NCBI GenBank assembly: GCA_907165275.2
Contig: OU015679.1
Coordinates: forward strand, 186,001 to 250,000
Direction of reading: 5' to 3'
DNA from: Zygaena filipendulae
Lineage: Eukaryota; Arthropoda; Insecta; Lepidoptera; Zygaenidae
DNA: 64,000 nt
Shown here piece after piece: positions 44,393 through 55,894 of this stretch. The notes under the pieces are model-generated. The model did no database searches. It worked only from the letters and a program-made list of their open reading frames with translations, and was not told the DNA's origin. Position numbers and translations under genes: made by a program. Positions within the stretch are counted from its first letter, which is position 1, and each line of letters opens with the position of its first letter.

Positions 44393-45451
44393 AGGAGACG
44401 CGAGGAAAGACTTCTTTTGATCTTCACGTCGCGTCGTACATAAATTTAGGAAACAACCGCGAAGCCGATGTGGAGTCTTGACATAGTATATTGACTGATA
44501 TTTTATTTATTTACAGTAAATGTACTTTTTTCTGTTCAAGATTTTTTAAAGGTGTTAAAAAACCTTTGTCGGATACCGAGTGGAGTTTGACTCATTCAGT
44601 CTTCAAATTGATCATCGATATTAATTTTGCTTTGCTTCCAAAGCCAAAGAAAAATGCCCACTTTATTTATCTTGGCATATCTACAGACGTTTTAACGCAC
44701 TCATGGTAGATTGGAGTATCTAGTACCTACTTCCGTTACGATTTTTTTTTTCCCTCTCTTCTCTCTCTTAAAATGCTTAAGAAAATTTAAAAAAAAAATA
44801 TAAGCTACCGATAGAGCATCAGGCACAATGATAGTTCTAAACCGGCCAAGTAAACCTTGGTTACGCCTCTTCCTGAAATAATATTGATTGCTTTATCGCT
44901 GATATACCTATCTATATCTTTAAATTTTTCAATATAACAAATTAGTACCCAAAAGAGAGCCTTCCGCTCGAAAAACTAACCAAGAAACGAATAGCTCTAT
45001 TTGAGTTGTCGACTGCACAACGTGCAGAGACGCTGTCCTTGATCTGCTTAACCAACTGAAAGTCATACCTCTAATGAAAAAAAAAAATCTTACTAAATAC
45101 AGAAAATTATTGACCACGAAACGACCTATTCACAATGCTTTAACTCACAATGCCTTAACTTTATCCCACTGTAACCCGTAAATGAGGATAGACTCTTTGC
45201 AGAAGCAGCTTACAATAATGACTCTGATTAATAAACATTTATATAAATACAAGATAAACAAAATATATAAATATTTTGTAAAATTATTCGTACAACTCTA
45301 ATTATATTTTTTCTCTACTCGTGTTCGCTGATTTAACTTGGTTTATCATCGTTCTTCTTTCCCTATCTTTTACCTATTTCATGGTGAGCGCTAAACATCT
45401 ACATAGTAAAACATCTCTAATAAATCTCGAGGATGCAACGTCGCAGTATAA

Positions 45452-45872
45452 TTGATGGTTAAACAAACTTACCTAGTGATGTTTGACCATAATTATACGA
45501 GACGTTGCATCCGAAGAGATTTATTACCCTCCCTGCCCATAGGTTTCGTTAAAAACTTATACATCTATAAGTATTAACGTTACCCCATGCCATGAAATAG
45601 GTGCTCTGAAAAAATGAGCTGGCACGGCGGCGTGCGGCAACGCAGGCGCTACGCCGGGTGGGGCGGGGAGGATGGGTACACAGTAGTCAATTGAATATCT
45701 TTTTATTTTTGATTCTCCTTTATAGCTCTAAATAATTGTGTGCGATGCAAGTACATTGAAGAATGGACTACATAGTAAAACATCTCTAATAAATCTCTTC
45801 GGATGCAATGTCTCGTATAATTATGGTCAATTATCACTAGGTAAGTTTGTTTAACCATCAAATCTACTCAAT
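45452..45872. mobile_element. MITE with long terminal inverted repeats
   Basis: The left arm (about 45,452-45,528, 'gatggttaaacaaacttacctagtgat' to 'gcatccgaagagatttatta') is matched in reverse by the right arm (about 45,795-45,872). The middle, 45,600-45,795, matches 38,690-38,875 in reverse and includes a GC-rich piece. No transposase. Just left, 45,398-45,450 repeats part of the same family, so one copy may sit beside or inside another. Confidence 0.65.
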
Positions 45873-46606
45873 GACGATTATGATCTACCTACCCTACGAT
45901 TAGAAAAACTGATCAATTCTAGATCCTACGCTCATAAAATTAATACTAAATAACGACCGACGGCTAGGTACGTGGGTAGATAACATATAATTACTAGAAA
46001 AACTTAAAATCATCTAGATTTCAAACGCATCGAAATTCTAATGTCGATAACGAGCTACTGTGGGTAGATTACAAGTATCTCCCTTAGACAAAGGATCAAA
46101 GTTGAAACTCGCAAGATTTCAACTCCGTGGTTGGAAAACCAGTAGTAAGTAATGATCACGGCGTTTTAAATTGAGGAATACCACTTAAAGAACACTGTAC
46201 ATATCACATCGCGAAACAGTTCGGTAGGTATATGACAACACTTCATGGACAATGGTATCGAAACCTTTGAAATGAAATCACAAAATCACATTTCTCTCTT
46301 AGAGAGGTAATGACAATGCTCCTACAAAGACGACTATCGCAACGTTGTCAGAATTTATGTAAAACATAATACTTGACCGAGAGAAACCTCACGTAGAAAC
46401 CTCAATGGCAGAAATGTGGACGCAAGTAATATCCCATGTATGGTTTAGTATGCTCAAATCCACGACTCAAAAAAAAAAAGAAACTGGTCTCGCTCACTCG
46501 ACGCAAGGAGGCGCTAGTTGCAATCTTTTTGAAAATATATTGGGTTATGGCGCCGGCTCACCTGATAAGTTGTGCGTGAAAATTATAAAATATTAGGAAA
46601 ATCTGT
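45873..46606. other. Region without recognisable gene
   Basis: AT-rich DNA. The only repeat link I see is 'ggtatcgaaaccttt' at about 46,255, shared with 33,075. The 63-codon frame at 46,405 has no recognisable domain. Confidence 0.3.
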
Positions 46607-46782
46607 TACTGAGGAGCTGTGAAACAAATAAAAACCACCTGTGAACTGTCCCGGGCCCGGGTTAATAAATATTCGGCTGGATTGCGGATCGATAGCGCCG
46701 GTGAGTTTTTAAAAAAGTTTTGAGTCTAAGTTTAACAAGATAATTTTTCTTATTTTTCTCTGAGCTATCGAACATCTGGTCA
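46607..46782 (+). repeat. Probable 5' LTR of BEL/Pao element 3
   Basis: The stretch begins TGTTACTGAGGAGC and ends GAGCTATCGAACA, giving TG...CA ends, and is directly followed by a primer-like site. It contains the palindrome CCCGGGCCCGGG at about 46,650 and TAATAAATATT. No second LTR is in the window, so the left edge is a guess. Confidence 0.4.
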
Positions 46783-46784
46783 CT

Positions 46785-46803
46785 TCGGCCAGGATTAACC
46801 AGT
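46785..46803 (+). other. Probable primer binding site of BEL/Pao element 3
   Basis: TGGTCACTTCGGCCAGGAT lies two bases after the probable LTR end. It begins TGG as expected and resembles BEL primer sites such as the one at 25,145-25,181. The gag of this element begins at 51,108 once the Gypsy insertion in the leader is discounted. Confidence 0.4.
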
Positions 46804-46815
46804 TACGGAATCAAG

Positions 46816-47144
46816 TGTAGTGGATACTTTACGATTAAATAATAAACACTCGAAATAAACGACTGAAATTTATTCACTACACTATCGAACTTAAATGACA
46901 AAGTTTTAGAATTAGCTAATGACTACGCGGCGTCGAGTAATGGCCGATAGGTATTCTGGATGATGGGCGACGTGCGCTCCGCAAGGGTACCGAGATTGCA
47001 CTAGGCGTTGAGATGCGCTCGCGCCGCTCGCGTCATTCGCCGGTGCATCTACTGCCCTGTACACCCGTGCGCACAAGTTCTCCCATCAGATTGCCGCCCG
47101 GGTTTGCTTGTGAATATTTTGAAGTGGATTAAGTTGCCTCCACA
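46816..47144 (-). repeat. Element C 3' LTR
   Basis: 329 bp, starting TGTAGTGGATACTTT and ending TTGCCTCCACA on the plus strand. I see no difference from the other LTR, which implies a recent insertion. A polypurine tract (AGCGGGGGAGTAT on the minus strand) adjoins it at 47,145-47,157. Confidence 0.9.
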
Positions 47145-47171
47145 ATACTCCCCCGCTGAGACCGTTGTTTA

Positions 47172-47690
47172 CTACGGTCGATAGTAATCAGGCCATCGCA
47201 CCGTGCGGCCGCTTCGCGTCTTTTTGATTGGAGTCGCCTGTGGCGCTTGCCTCTGTGGAGCTGCGATGGTCTCATCTTGCACGCTAGTCTGAGCGTCGTC
47301 TGTGGCCATGTACGCTGGCTTTAAGCGGTCAATGGAGACTGTGGTTGGTTTACCCTGTATCTCTAGCTTGAAATATTTTTCTCCACGTTCCATCACTTTG
47401 TATGGACCTGCGTAAGGTGGTTCTAGCGATCTTTTTGCTGTTCCTTTGCGCAGAAACACGAATTCAGCAGTAGTGATACCTTTTGGTACATAAAACGCTT
47501 TTCCGGTGTTATGACTCGACGCTGGTGCAGGTGATAATAAGGTCATGTGCCTGCGGAGTTGCGTGACGTAGTCGGCTGGATCTTCTGCTTGGTTCTGTGC
47601 GGGAGTAAAAAGTTCGCCTGGCAAACGTAATGGCTCCCCGTAGACCAGCTCGGCTGTTGACGCCTTCAAGTCCGACATCAGAGTTCTGAA
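47172..47690 (-). pseudogene. Element C integrase C-terminal part
   Basis: The frame covers DLKASTAELVYGEPLRLPGE, a basic linker and the GPY-like region (PPYAGPYKVMERGEKYF), and ends TRSGRTVRWPDYYRP. This is the end of a CsRn1-type integrase. The upstream RNase H frame ends at the junction near 47,680, so the HHCC zinc finger and the DDE core have been removed by an internal deletion. The Met at 47,678 is not a natural start. Confidence 0.88.
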
Positions 47691-49597
47691 TCTGCCTCTT
47701 GCGCTTTAGCTAGGGTTTCATAATCTATGCATTGCGACAGAGCTTCGACTCTTGACAGTGCGTCGGCTACCACGTTGTCCTTGCCACGCACGTACTGGAT
47801 GTCGGTACTGAACTGTCCGATAAAATCCAGGTACCTAAACTGTCTTGGTGAGCAGTTATCCCGCCTTGTTGTAAATGCATACGTCAAAGGTTTGTGGTCG
47901 GTATAGATGGTGAAATTGCGAGCCTCGACCATATGCCTGAAGTGCTTGATCGCTTGGTATACCGCTAATAGCTCGCGGTCATATGGGCTATACTTTTTTT
48001 GGGACGGACTAAGCTTCTTGGAGAAGAAGGCTAATGGCTGCCAGTCTTCTTCTTTACGCTGTTGCAGTACTGCTCCGATCGCAACATCGGACGCATCCGT
48101 TTGTATTGACACGTCAGCGCTTGGATCTGGGTGTGCTAACATCGCAGCTCGAGATAAGCTGTTCTTGCAACTGTTGAATGCATCCATGAGTTCGGGAGTC
48201 ATAGCGATGGGCTGGGAACCTTTGATGTTTGGCCCAGCCAGCAGAGCGTTAAGTGGCACTTGTATCTCTGCTATCCCCGGAGTAAACCGCCGATAGAAAT
48301 TTGTCATGCCAAGAAATCTTCTCAGCTCCTTTATGGACCTAGGAGCAGGGTAGTCTAGTATTGCTCGCACTTGTGAATCCATGGGCTTTATACCGGCAGC
48401 TGAAACTTTGAAGCCCAAGAAGTCTATCTCTTCCTGCCCAAACACACACTTTGCAGTGTTTATTAACACACCATATTCTGTCAGCCGTTGAAACAGCTGT
48501 TGCAGGTGTTCCAGGTGTTGAGTGCTGGACTCTGAAAAGACCAGAATATCATCAATGTACCCGTAACAAAATTCCAGCCCTTTAAGCACCTCGTCGATAA
48601 ACCGCTGGAATGTTTGTGCAGCGTTTCTCAATCCGAACGTCATGAACGGGAACTCAAAGAGTCCGAACGGTGTTGTGATCGCTGTTTTCGGTATATCCTC
48701 GGGCTGAACAGCAATTTGGTTGTATGCCTTAACCAGGTCGATTTTTGAGAACACCTTGCTTCCTGCTAACTGATGAGTAAAGTCTTGAATATGTCTCACA
48801 GGATACTTATCTGGTATAGTCCTGGCGTTGAGGGCTCTGTAGTCGCCGCACGGCCGCCAGCCATTTTCCTTCTTTGGGACGAGATGTAGTGGTGAAGACC
48901 AGGGGCTCTCCGACCTTCGAGCTGTACCGTTTTCGAGCATATCTTCAAACTCTTTTCGCGCGATGCTGAGTCTGTCTGGCGGTAAGCGACGAGGACGACC
49001 AGTGACCGGTGGGCCAGGTGTCGTCCGGATATGGTGCACCGTGTTATGTTTTGGTATTCGTACCTTACCAGACGGTCGAGTGATGTCCGGGTACTCCCGT
49101 AGTATGTCGTGGTACGGTGTGTTGCCTGCCACTGCCTTAATCGACGTTATCGCATGGGTGGATTCTCCTACATTTGCTGCCGTGGAGAGGTTCGTGACTC
49201 CATCCACCAGGCGTTTATTTCTGCAATCGACAAGTAAATTAAAAAAAGATAAGAAATCGACACCGATAATTGGTTTTGAGACATCTGCGACGACAAATCG
49301 CCATTTGAAAGATCTGCGCAAGCCCAGGTCGAGCCGTAAGTGCACCCAGCCGTACGTGCATATCGTCGATCCGTTTGCGGCGAACAACTGGTAGCTTGTC
49401 TTTGCGCGTGGCTCTCGCACAGCTGAACGTGGGTAGACGCAAAGATCTGAACCTGTGTCGACGAGAAAATGTTTCCTTGTATTACGGTCGGTTATAAATA
49501 AGCGGCTTGGTGATGTATGGCAGACGCTTGCCGCTACTTCCGGCTGCCGCTGGAGTTTTCCGTCGCCTTCGAAGAATATCCGCAAGGGATTGTGCAT
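47678..49597 (-). CDS. Element C pol: protease, RT, RNase H
   Basis: A 639-residue frame. The aspartic protease has [13 protein letters not shown] near residue 46 and an [10 protein letters not shown] segment. RT follows with [40 protein letters not shown] and the catalytic YIDDILVF near residue 340. RNase H has [38 protein letters not shown] and VVADALSR. It starts inside the end of gag (64-bp overlap) in the -1 phase, consistent with -1 frameshifting. It ends after QEADSEL at the deletion point. The enzymes appear complete, but integrase is lost, so mobilisation would need an integrase from elsewhere. Confidence 0.92.
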   Translation of the reverse strand: MHNPLRIFFEGDGKLQRQPEVAASVCHTSPSRLFITDRNTRKHFLVDTGSDLCVYPRSAVREPRAKTSYQLFAANGSTICTYGWVHLRLDLGLRRSFKWRFVVADVSKPIIGVDFLSFFNLLVDCRNKRLVDGVTNLSTAANVGESTHAITSIKAVAGNTPYHDILREYPDITRPSGKVRIPKHNTVHHIRTTPGPPVTGRPRRLPPDRLSIARKEFEDMLENGTARRSESPWSSPLHLVPKKENGWRPCGDYRALNARTIPDKYPVRHIQDFTHQLAGSKVFSKIDLVKAYNQIAVQPEDIPKTAITTPFGLFEFPFMTFGLRNAAQTFQRFIDEVLKGLEFCYGYIDDILVFSESSTQHLEHLQQLFQRLTEYGVLINTAKCVFGQEEIDFLGFKVSAAGIKPMDSQVRAILDYPAPRSIKELRRFLGMTNFYRRFTPGIAEIQVPLNALLAGPNIKGSQPIAMTPELMDAFNSCKNSLSRAAMLAHPDPSADVSIQTDASDVAIGAVLQQRKEEDWQPLAFFSKKLSPSQKKYSPYDRELLAVYQAIKHFRHMVEARNFTIYTDHKPLTYAFTTRRDNCSPRQFRYLDFIGQFSTDIQYVRGKDNVVADALSRVEALSQCIDYETLAKAQEADSEL

Positions 49598-50379
49598 TTA
49601 GTGGCATTATTGCCAAATCGGTTATGGTACCAGCAATAAGCTTCGTTATAAGATCTGGAACGAGATCGAGATCTTTGTCGATTGTGAAATCGGTTTCTAG
49701 ATCTGGATCTGTTTCGTCCATTATGCAATTGACTCTTTAATGATGCTACCTCTCGAGTGAGCTCCGCTATTTGGTTAGACATCTCCGTAAAAATTATATT
49801 GTTATTTTTATTTTCAGTTAGTGTCGAAACTTGTGGGAAGGAGGGTGCAATCTCATATACTTTGTCCGCTAGATCGGCAATAGTTTCTAACGGCAAGTTC
49901 GGCTGTGATGCAACTATAGTTTGAACATTATTAGGTAACCGACCTGCCCATAGTGTCCTCAGGAAGTCATCAGGTACTGTAGGTCCCGCTAGTGTACGAA
50001 GATGTCGTAAAAATTGCGACGGCTTTCTGTCTCCGAGCTCTTCGTGTGTTAATAACTGTTTTACTTTTTTTTCTTGAGATGCTGATAACCTTTTAATGAG
50101 CTCCGTTTTTAGTTTTTCATAACGGTTTTCCTGCGGTGGGTTATTAATAATGTCTTTGACTTCGATTGCAAATCGAGGCTCCAATGATGACGACACGTAG
50201 TAATATTTGGTTGAATCTGATGTTATGCCTGACAACATAAACTGGCCTTCGATCTGAGAAAACCACAATGCTGGTTCTTCAGCCCAAAACGGGGGTAACC
50301 GCACACCCACTTTGCAAATAACCGCATCTTTAGTGGTGTCTTCATCCTTTGTTGCGATATTTTTAGCGGAGGTAGCCAT
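49534..50379 (-). CDS. Element C gag with CHCC zinc motif
   Basis: A 281-residue frame begins at ATG just inside the primer site. The capsid part has [34 protein letters not shown] and [20 protein letters not shown] coiled-coil-like [20 protein letters not shown] and an Arg/Ser-rich stretch precede the knuckle [16 protein letters not shown], which is C-H-C-C and not CCHC. This motif marks CsRn1-group gag. The protein packages element RNA into particles. The frame is intact and overlaps pol by 64 bp. Confidence 0.92.
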   Translation of the reverse strand: MATSAKNIATKDEDTTKDAVICKVGVRLPPFWAEEPALWFSQIEGQFMLSGITSDSTKYYYVSSSLEPRFAIEVKDIINNPPQENRYEKLKTELIKRLSASQEKKVKQLLTHEELGDRKPSQFLRHLRTLAGPTVPDDFLRTLWAGRLPNNVQTIVASQPNLPLETIADLADKVYEIAPSFPQVSTLTENKNNNIIFTEMSNQIAELTREVASLKSQLHNGRNRSRSRNRFHNRQRSRSRSRSYNEAYCWYHNRFGNNATKCTIPCGYSSKATENSSGSRK

Positions 50380-50397
50380 AAATTACACGAAAACTTT

Positions 50398-50414
50398 TTG
50401 TCGGGGTCACCAAT
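50398..50414 (-). other. Element C primer binding site
   Basis: The minus strand reads ATTGGTGACCCCGAC directly after the 5' LTR, complementary to the 3' end of tRNA-Trp as I recall it (GTCGGGGTCACCA). tRNA-Trp priming is the CsRn1-group habit. Confidence 0.8.
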
Positions 50415-50743
50415 TGTAGTGGATACTTTACGATTAAATAATAAACACTCGAAATAAACGACTGAAATTTATTCACTACACTATCGAACTTAAATGACAA
50501 AGTTTTAGAATTAGCTAATGACTACGCGGCGTCGAGTAATGGCCGATAGGTATTCTGGATGATGGGCGACGTGCGCTCCGCAAGGGTACCGAGATTGCAC
50601 TAGGCGTTGAGATGCGCTCGCGCCGCTCGCGTCATTCGCCGGTGCATCTACTGCCCTGTACACCCGTGCGCACAAGTTCTCCCATCAGATTGCCGCCCGG
50701 GTTTGCTTGTGAATATTTTGAAGTGGATTAAGTTGCCTCCACA
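50415..50743 (-). repeat. Element C 5' LTR
   Basis: 329 bp, with no visible difference from 46,816-47,144. Followed by the CAAG target duplication at 50,744-50,747. Beyond it the leader of BEL/Pao element 3 resumes. Confidence 0.9.
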
Positions 50744-51107
50744 CAAGAATAGTAGTAATTAGGTATACACACGCAGAAATACTAAAATAATCAAAGAAAA
50801 AAGTGTTCTTCGTAATACCTAAATACCTACCTACTTGGTCACATATTCACAAAATTCCCTTTTAAAAACATCTGTACCTACTTGTGACACATTTAATAGT
50901 TACAATACATTAAAATATTAATATTTCACATTAAGTTGTGTAGTAATAAATTGTTTTAGTGTGAAATTTGGTTCGAAATAAAATTGTGTGAACGCGTCAA
51001 TCGACGCCATTACTGCGCGGCGGTAACGAGTAGGTACAAATTTCTTTAATAAAAATTAAATTTACGTATTTCATTTTTGTCAATATTTTTGCTGAAATTT
51101 GGTAAAA

Positions 51108-51538
51108 ATGTCGAGAAAATTCACTGATGAGGAGTTTGAAAAGTGGCTACAACCACATTTAACAGCTAAAGAGGTATGTTTCATGCGTATATCTGCCTTG
51201 TACGAATTATCTAGAAAAGTTGTGGAAGACACGGACAATGCACAGTTGTTAGATGAGTTCAATGTCCGTTTACAGGATCTTAGTGGTTTTAGGACTAAAT
51301 ACGAAACAATAGTCAGTGAAATTTATGCGGCAAAACGAAAGGAAAGTAGTAAATTTGTGCCAGATTACAGTGAAATAACGGAGTTTGATAGAATATTTTA
51401 CGAAATTCGTAGTGTTGCGGATAAAGTGAAAAATCAGGCAAGTGACAATAAGTGCGACATTTCGAATAATGCTAGTAATGTTGTACCAAGACTTCCTAAG
51501 TTAGAGATTTTTCATTTTGACGGAAATTTAGAGAACTG
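51108..51538 (+). pseudogene. BEL/Pao element 3 gag, N-terminal part
   Basis: I place the start at the ATG of MSRKFTDEEFEKW (51,108), after a leader of about 360 bp. The frame includes a YAAKRKESSKFVPDY segment, typical coiled N-terminal BEL gag, and reaches the DUF1759 start PRLPKLEIFHFDGNLEN. There it runs into the Harbinger terminal repeat at 51,539. The frame resumes at 63,885 with PTFRDTFRSLVHSN in the right phase once the 3-bp duplication CTG is counted once. So the gag was open when the transposon inserted. Confidence 0.88.
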
Positions 51539-51556
51539 TGGGGCGATTACGTAACT
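51539..51556 (+). repeat. Harbinger left terminal inverted repeat
   Basis: TGGGGCGATTACGTAACT, the complement of the right end with one difference. A related GCGATTATAACTAAC lies about 80 bp inward. Confidence 0.85.
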
Positions 51557-52002
51557 CTATTGAAATTCTGTTTCAATAGTTTCATGTTGCTAAACGAAAA
51601 TTACTTCTATCGACTATTTGCGATTATAACTAACTTTATCTTTCTCGATCACCATCTATTTCTATCGACAAGGTTCACTGTGAAGTTGCTGCAAATCGTG
51701 TATAAACCAACTGATTCAAATTATACTTTATCGTGGTAAACCGAGTACTTAAGCACTGCCCATCTTTAGTCAGTCGCATAATAGGGATTTTCTTGTAAAT
51801 CTTTGGTTTAAAAAATAAAAAAATCACCATTGAAATATGAAATTTAGTGTTTACCGTTCACCTTCTAACTTTTAAACTTTTAAAAAGTTTATAATTTGGG
51901 AAGTAAGTGTCTTTATTCGATTGAATTTTGATTATATTTAATATTATACTGACTTTTACTGGAGTTGATTAAATAACTTGTGCTATTATTTAATTTCAAA
52001 GT

Positions 52003-55000
52003 ATGGCTCCTCAACAACAAGTGTCGCACCGCCAACTGGAATTAATATTGGACTTCGTCGAGAGAAATAAAGACGTTTCTCTCAATCGCAATAAATATGT
52101 CCCTCTTGGCCACCAAGCGGCCAACAAGGCATGGGAGGAACTCTCCCTAAAATTAAGTTCGCTCGGAGAAGGGTCTACAAAAACCCCAGATAAATGGAAG
52201 CGAGTAAGTAGCCAATCTAATTTTTTACTTTTTAGGCGTATTTTTGTACCTACCTAACTAATTTGCTTGCACTAAACCGCATGGTGGAAAACACTTTGAT
52301 AAAATGTTTAGTTTGAATGTGCCTAATTGTTTTGACCTACCTATGCATGTCCTTCCTTTGTTTTTTCCCTGTGCACCAACAAGTACTGGCATTTGCTGAA
52401 ATGCCGCACTAAATCAAAAGCGGCAGATGTGAGGCGGAGCCGTAATGCAACCGGAGGTGGACCCAACAAGGTGGTTCCACTCACCGAGTTGGAAGAAAAA
52501 ATTGTGTCCATTATTGGGGAGGTGGCAGTGGCGGGAAATCCTGGGGTCAGGGTGCCAGTGGATCTTAGTTGCTTTGCATGTTTTTAAAATAATTTTCCTA
52601 TCAATTTTTGTCTCAATGATTATGCTCTAAAGAGAAACTAATAAGTACCTACTTAAGTTATCTAACAATAACCATCATAAATAATTACATAAATTGTAAG
52701 TTAGGGATAAAAATTTTAGTAAAGAATTTTGTTTATGTTCTAGTTGTGTGATGTCACTCTTGAGGTTGAGGCAGACCATGGAGCAGCAACGGCAGAGTTT
52801 GCAAGTGACTTAAAAATTATATTTGTTCAATTACTATGCTCTATCATAGGTAGTAGGTATGTTTATAATTATATGAGTTAAACTTTTAAGGATATTCAGA
52901 GGTACTGTATTGTATATCCACAATTTGAAATCAATAATATCTAAGGCTGACACAGCTTAACAGTTATTGTATGTTCTATTGTGCAAGCCTAATTAATAAG
53001 ATAAAAAATTTAATAATGTACTTATATAATACTAGCTGTTCCTCACAGTTCCACCCACATTACTTACGGAGTTCCCGTGGGAATTCCAGGATGAAAGTAC
53101 ATTTTTTCAAAGGACACATTGAAGTCTGTAGCCCTGACAATGTGTGGGAAAAATTTCATGATGATCAGTGGAGTAGGTTTTTAAGTTTTAACCTATGAAC
53201 TGTCCTGTGGACTACAGTAGTCTGCAGGAATTTTCGAAGGTAACATGTCCTGTGGACTACAGTAGTCCACAGACTCTGTGGCGACTTTGTTTTTGTTTTC
53301 TACAGCGATCCATTTAGGTTGGCAGCACTGTAGAAGTTTTATTGGCTGGAGAGACAAAGTCGCCACAGAGTCTGTAGACTACTGTAGTCCACAGAACATT
53401 TTACCTATGAAAGTTCTTGGGTTAAGGCATGAAAGCGTAACAAACAAACAAACAAATTATACCTTCATATAATATTTTGTGCTTTTTTTAGATACACCAC
53501 CTGCACCACTACTGCTGAGTGAGGAGAATAATGGACATGAAAGTAAGTAACTTAAGTTCCTTTAACATTTAAGTTACTTAATACTGTTTCACCACAATCT
53601 ACAAGAAAATATGTTGCTTCAGTAATCTCTACAATTCATATTATGCATTATTATCTGTATGTTTATACATATAAACATACACCATAAGCAGATAATAATA
53701 ATATACTAAACATAAAATTACTATATAAGTAGATACATAAGTATGTTTAGTATATTTTTTGCATTTGTAGTTATGTATTAATTTTATTGTATATGTAATA
53801 TCATACTATGTATGTTTTATGAATGTATATGTTTAGGTAGGTATTTATTTATTTAAACTTTATGCACATCATGGTACAAACGGCTGTGTGTGTTATTCAT
53901 ATAATATTTTGTGTTGTTTTAGATACACCACCACTACTGCTGAGTGAGGGGAATAGTGAACCTGAACGTAAGTAACTTAAGTTCTTACATTTAACATTTA
54001 AATTTTATTTGTTAACTGACTTCCAAAAAAGAGAAGGTGCTCAGTTCGACTGTGTTGTTATTTTATGTTTGTTATGCGACTACTCAAAAACGGCTCGACT
54101 GATTTTAATAATTCTTTTTTAGTTTGAAGTCTACCTATGATCAGTAGGTAGCACATACCAATAACAATAATGTGCAATTTGTCTTTCGGATTAAATCAGT
54201 ATTTTGTTATTTTTAAGTTTTGCGTTTTACGGCCGCACCTTCAGTTGAATGATTTCTTAATTTTAAATAAACATTTTTAAAACAAAACGGCCGCTATCAG
54301 GGACGTTCATTAAATTAATGTTAGTTGACATTTAACAAAAAACTTTATTAGTTAAATGCCAATAAACCCCTTGGCCACAGTCTCGGCGGCGGCGGCGGTA
54401 AAAACATAAGCAGTTGGCCACAGCTATCAGCGGCGCGAGCTGTGGCTGACTTCTTATGTTGTCTACCATTTGTTTTTGCCGCTGCCGCCGCCGCCACCGC
54501 CGCCGCCGAGACTGTGGCGCCGCCCTAACATTAATTTAATGAATGTTTAACGGCCGCACTCAGAGTCGACTTTAATGATTACTTAGTTAAGTATAGATTT
54601 TTAAAACAAAACTGCCGCAATCAGAGACGTTCAATAAATTAATGTTAATTGGCATTTAATGAGATGTAACTTAATCAGTTTTATCCCAATTAACATAAAT
54701 TTATTAAACTTGTCTGATTGCGGCAGTTTTGTTTTAAAAATCTATACTTAACTAAGTAATCATTAAAGTCGACTCTGAGTGCGGCGGTAAAAGTTTGTTT
54801 TTAAAATCTTTACTTAAAATTAAAAAAATCATTTAAACGGCTCTGAGTGCGACCGCTTAAGTCAGTTTAATTTGTTAATTAAAAAAATAAATGTTTTGTT
54901 TCAGATACACAAATATATTATGATCTCCCAAGGAGTCCACTGCCGCCCCTTCCTGCAGCAGCATCGCTTCAAGGTGATAACAACTGAAAACCTGTCTTTA

Positions 55001-55816
55001 TGAATGTTATCATCGTTTATTTAGTTTTTGTTGTAAGTAAATATTGATTATTTTGTTTTAGAACCAACACATTTGCGCCGCGCCTCTTCCAGCTCATCTC
55101 GCCCTACGCGTATAGAAAAAAATGTACCAAGTACGTGTTGTGTATGTTTGTCTGTGTAAAGTGAATGTCTGTTAATATTTGACTAGCTGTTCCCCGCGGT
55201 TTCACCCGCGTTAATTTCGGAGTTCCCGCGGGAACTCCGGGATAAAAAGTACCCTATGTCCTTCTCTGTACCCCTGACAACGTGCATGCCAAATTTCATC
55301 CAAATCCGTTCTGCCGTTTTTGCGTGATTGAGTAACAAACATCCACACTTTCACATTTATAATATTAGTAGGACTAGCTGTTCCCCACGGTTTCACTCGC
55401 AGTAATTTTGAAGTTCCCGCAGGAATTCCGGATTACAATATAGCCTATGTTACTCAGGGATAATGTAGCCTTCTAATGGTGAAAGAATTTCGGAGTTCCT
55501 GCGGGAATTCTGGGATAAAAAGTACTTTACGCTCTTTTCTGTACCCCTGACAACGTGTGTACAAAATTTCATGATGATCGATTGAGCAGTTGAGGTGTGA
55601 AAGCGTACTTACCTAACAAACAAACATTTGCATTATGATACATTTTTTTTAGATCGCGATGGACAAAGGGTGCCGCACTGGGCATACGCTTTGGAAGAAA
55701 GAAGTATTGCGGCTGAGGAGCGACTAGCGGATGCGGTGACAAGTCTAGCTTACACCTGCGAGGATATATTATGTAGTCTGAACAAGATTGCAGACACATT
55801 ACAGACCCAAAAATGA
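52003..55816 (+). CDS. Harbinger Myb/SANT-like DNA-binding protein, multi-exon
   Basis: Exon 1 (52,003-52,203) starts at ATG and encodes VSHRQLELILDFVERN and KAWEELSLKLSSLG, ending at a GTAAGT donor. Exon 2 (from about 52,384) encodes YWHLLKCRTKSKAADVRRS, RNATGGGPNKVVPLTELEEK and IVSIIG. This is the Myb/SANT-like domain of the second Harbinger protein, which binds DNA and helps bring the transposase to the element. The exon 2 donor is unclear. Small exons follow at about 53,492-53,542, 53,920-53,968, 54,905-54,975 and 55,062-55,130. A final exon (about 55,653-55,816) ends in a helical LADAVTSLAYTCEDILCSLNKI segment and a stop. The third and fourth exons are tandem duplicates (DTPP...LLLSE). 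Exon edges are approximate. Confidence 0.75.
53031..53469 (+). repeat. Common short repeat holding a MITE
   Basis: Starts 'actagctgttcctcacagttccaccca' and resumes after the MITE with 'agttcttgggttaaggcatgaaagcg' and a CAAACAAACAAA tail. It lies in an intron of the Myb-like gene. Confidence 0.65.
53200..53402. mobile_element. Short inverted-repeat element with 9-bp target duplication
   Basis: A 203-bp insertion flanked by ACCTATGAA at 53,191-53,199 and 53,403-53,411. Inverted arms of about 45 bp ('tgtggactacagtagtc...', '...gactctgtggcgactttgt') surround a short loop. The left side carries an extra partial arm copy. A 9-bp duplication points to a Mutator-like family. No coding capacity. Confidence 0.7.
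54230..54860. repeat. Nested fold-back MITEs
   Basis: Two palindromic units in an intron of the Myb-like gene. One (about 54,372-54,530) has arms ending 'gccacagtctcggcggcgg' with (GGC)n. The other (about 54,550-54,785) has arms of about 110 bp starting 'cggccgcactcagagtcgac'. Pieces of the latter family flank the former, so one inserted in the other. Confidence 0.7.
55181..55640 (+). repeat. Two head-to-tail copies of the common short repeat
   Basis: The first starts 'gactagctgttccccgcggtttcacccgcg' and ends 'ttataatattagtagg'. The second follows at once at 55,373 and itself joins two subfamily pieces near 55,490. Intron of the Myb-like gene. Confidence 0.65.
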
Positions 55817-55894
55817 GAAATTAAATAATTAAAAAACTATGTAAAGAAAGAAAATTTTTTATTTAACAAATTATGCACTAGTTTATTAATTTAT

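Larger units (their letters stand above)
46816..50743 (-). mobile_element. CsRn1/Kabuki-like Gypsy element (element C)
   Basis: A 3,928-bp element with two 329-bp LTRs that look identical, flanked by CAAG at 46,812-46,815 and 50,744-50,747. The order on the minus strand is LTR, primer site for tRNA-Trp (TGGTGACCCCGAC), gag with a CHCC knuckle, protease-RT-RNase H, the integrase C-terminal end, a polypurine tract and LTR. A CHCC gag together with a tRNA-Trp primer is characteristic of the CsRn1 group, which includes Kabuki of Bombyx. The integrase zinc finger and catalytic core are missing. It lies in the leader of BEL/Pao element 3. Confidence 0.9.

Noticed and set aside
48963..49394. 143-residue plus-strand ORF inside Gypsy C
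   Set aside because: It is antisense to an intact protease-RT frame with clear motifs, so it is a shadow.
51099..51107. Upstream non-ATG start of the BEL gag
   Set aside because: An ATG follows at 51,108 in a good context, and the product from there matches the usual gag N-terminus.
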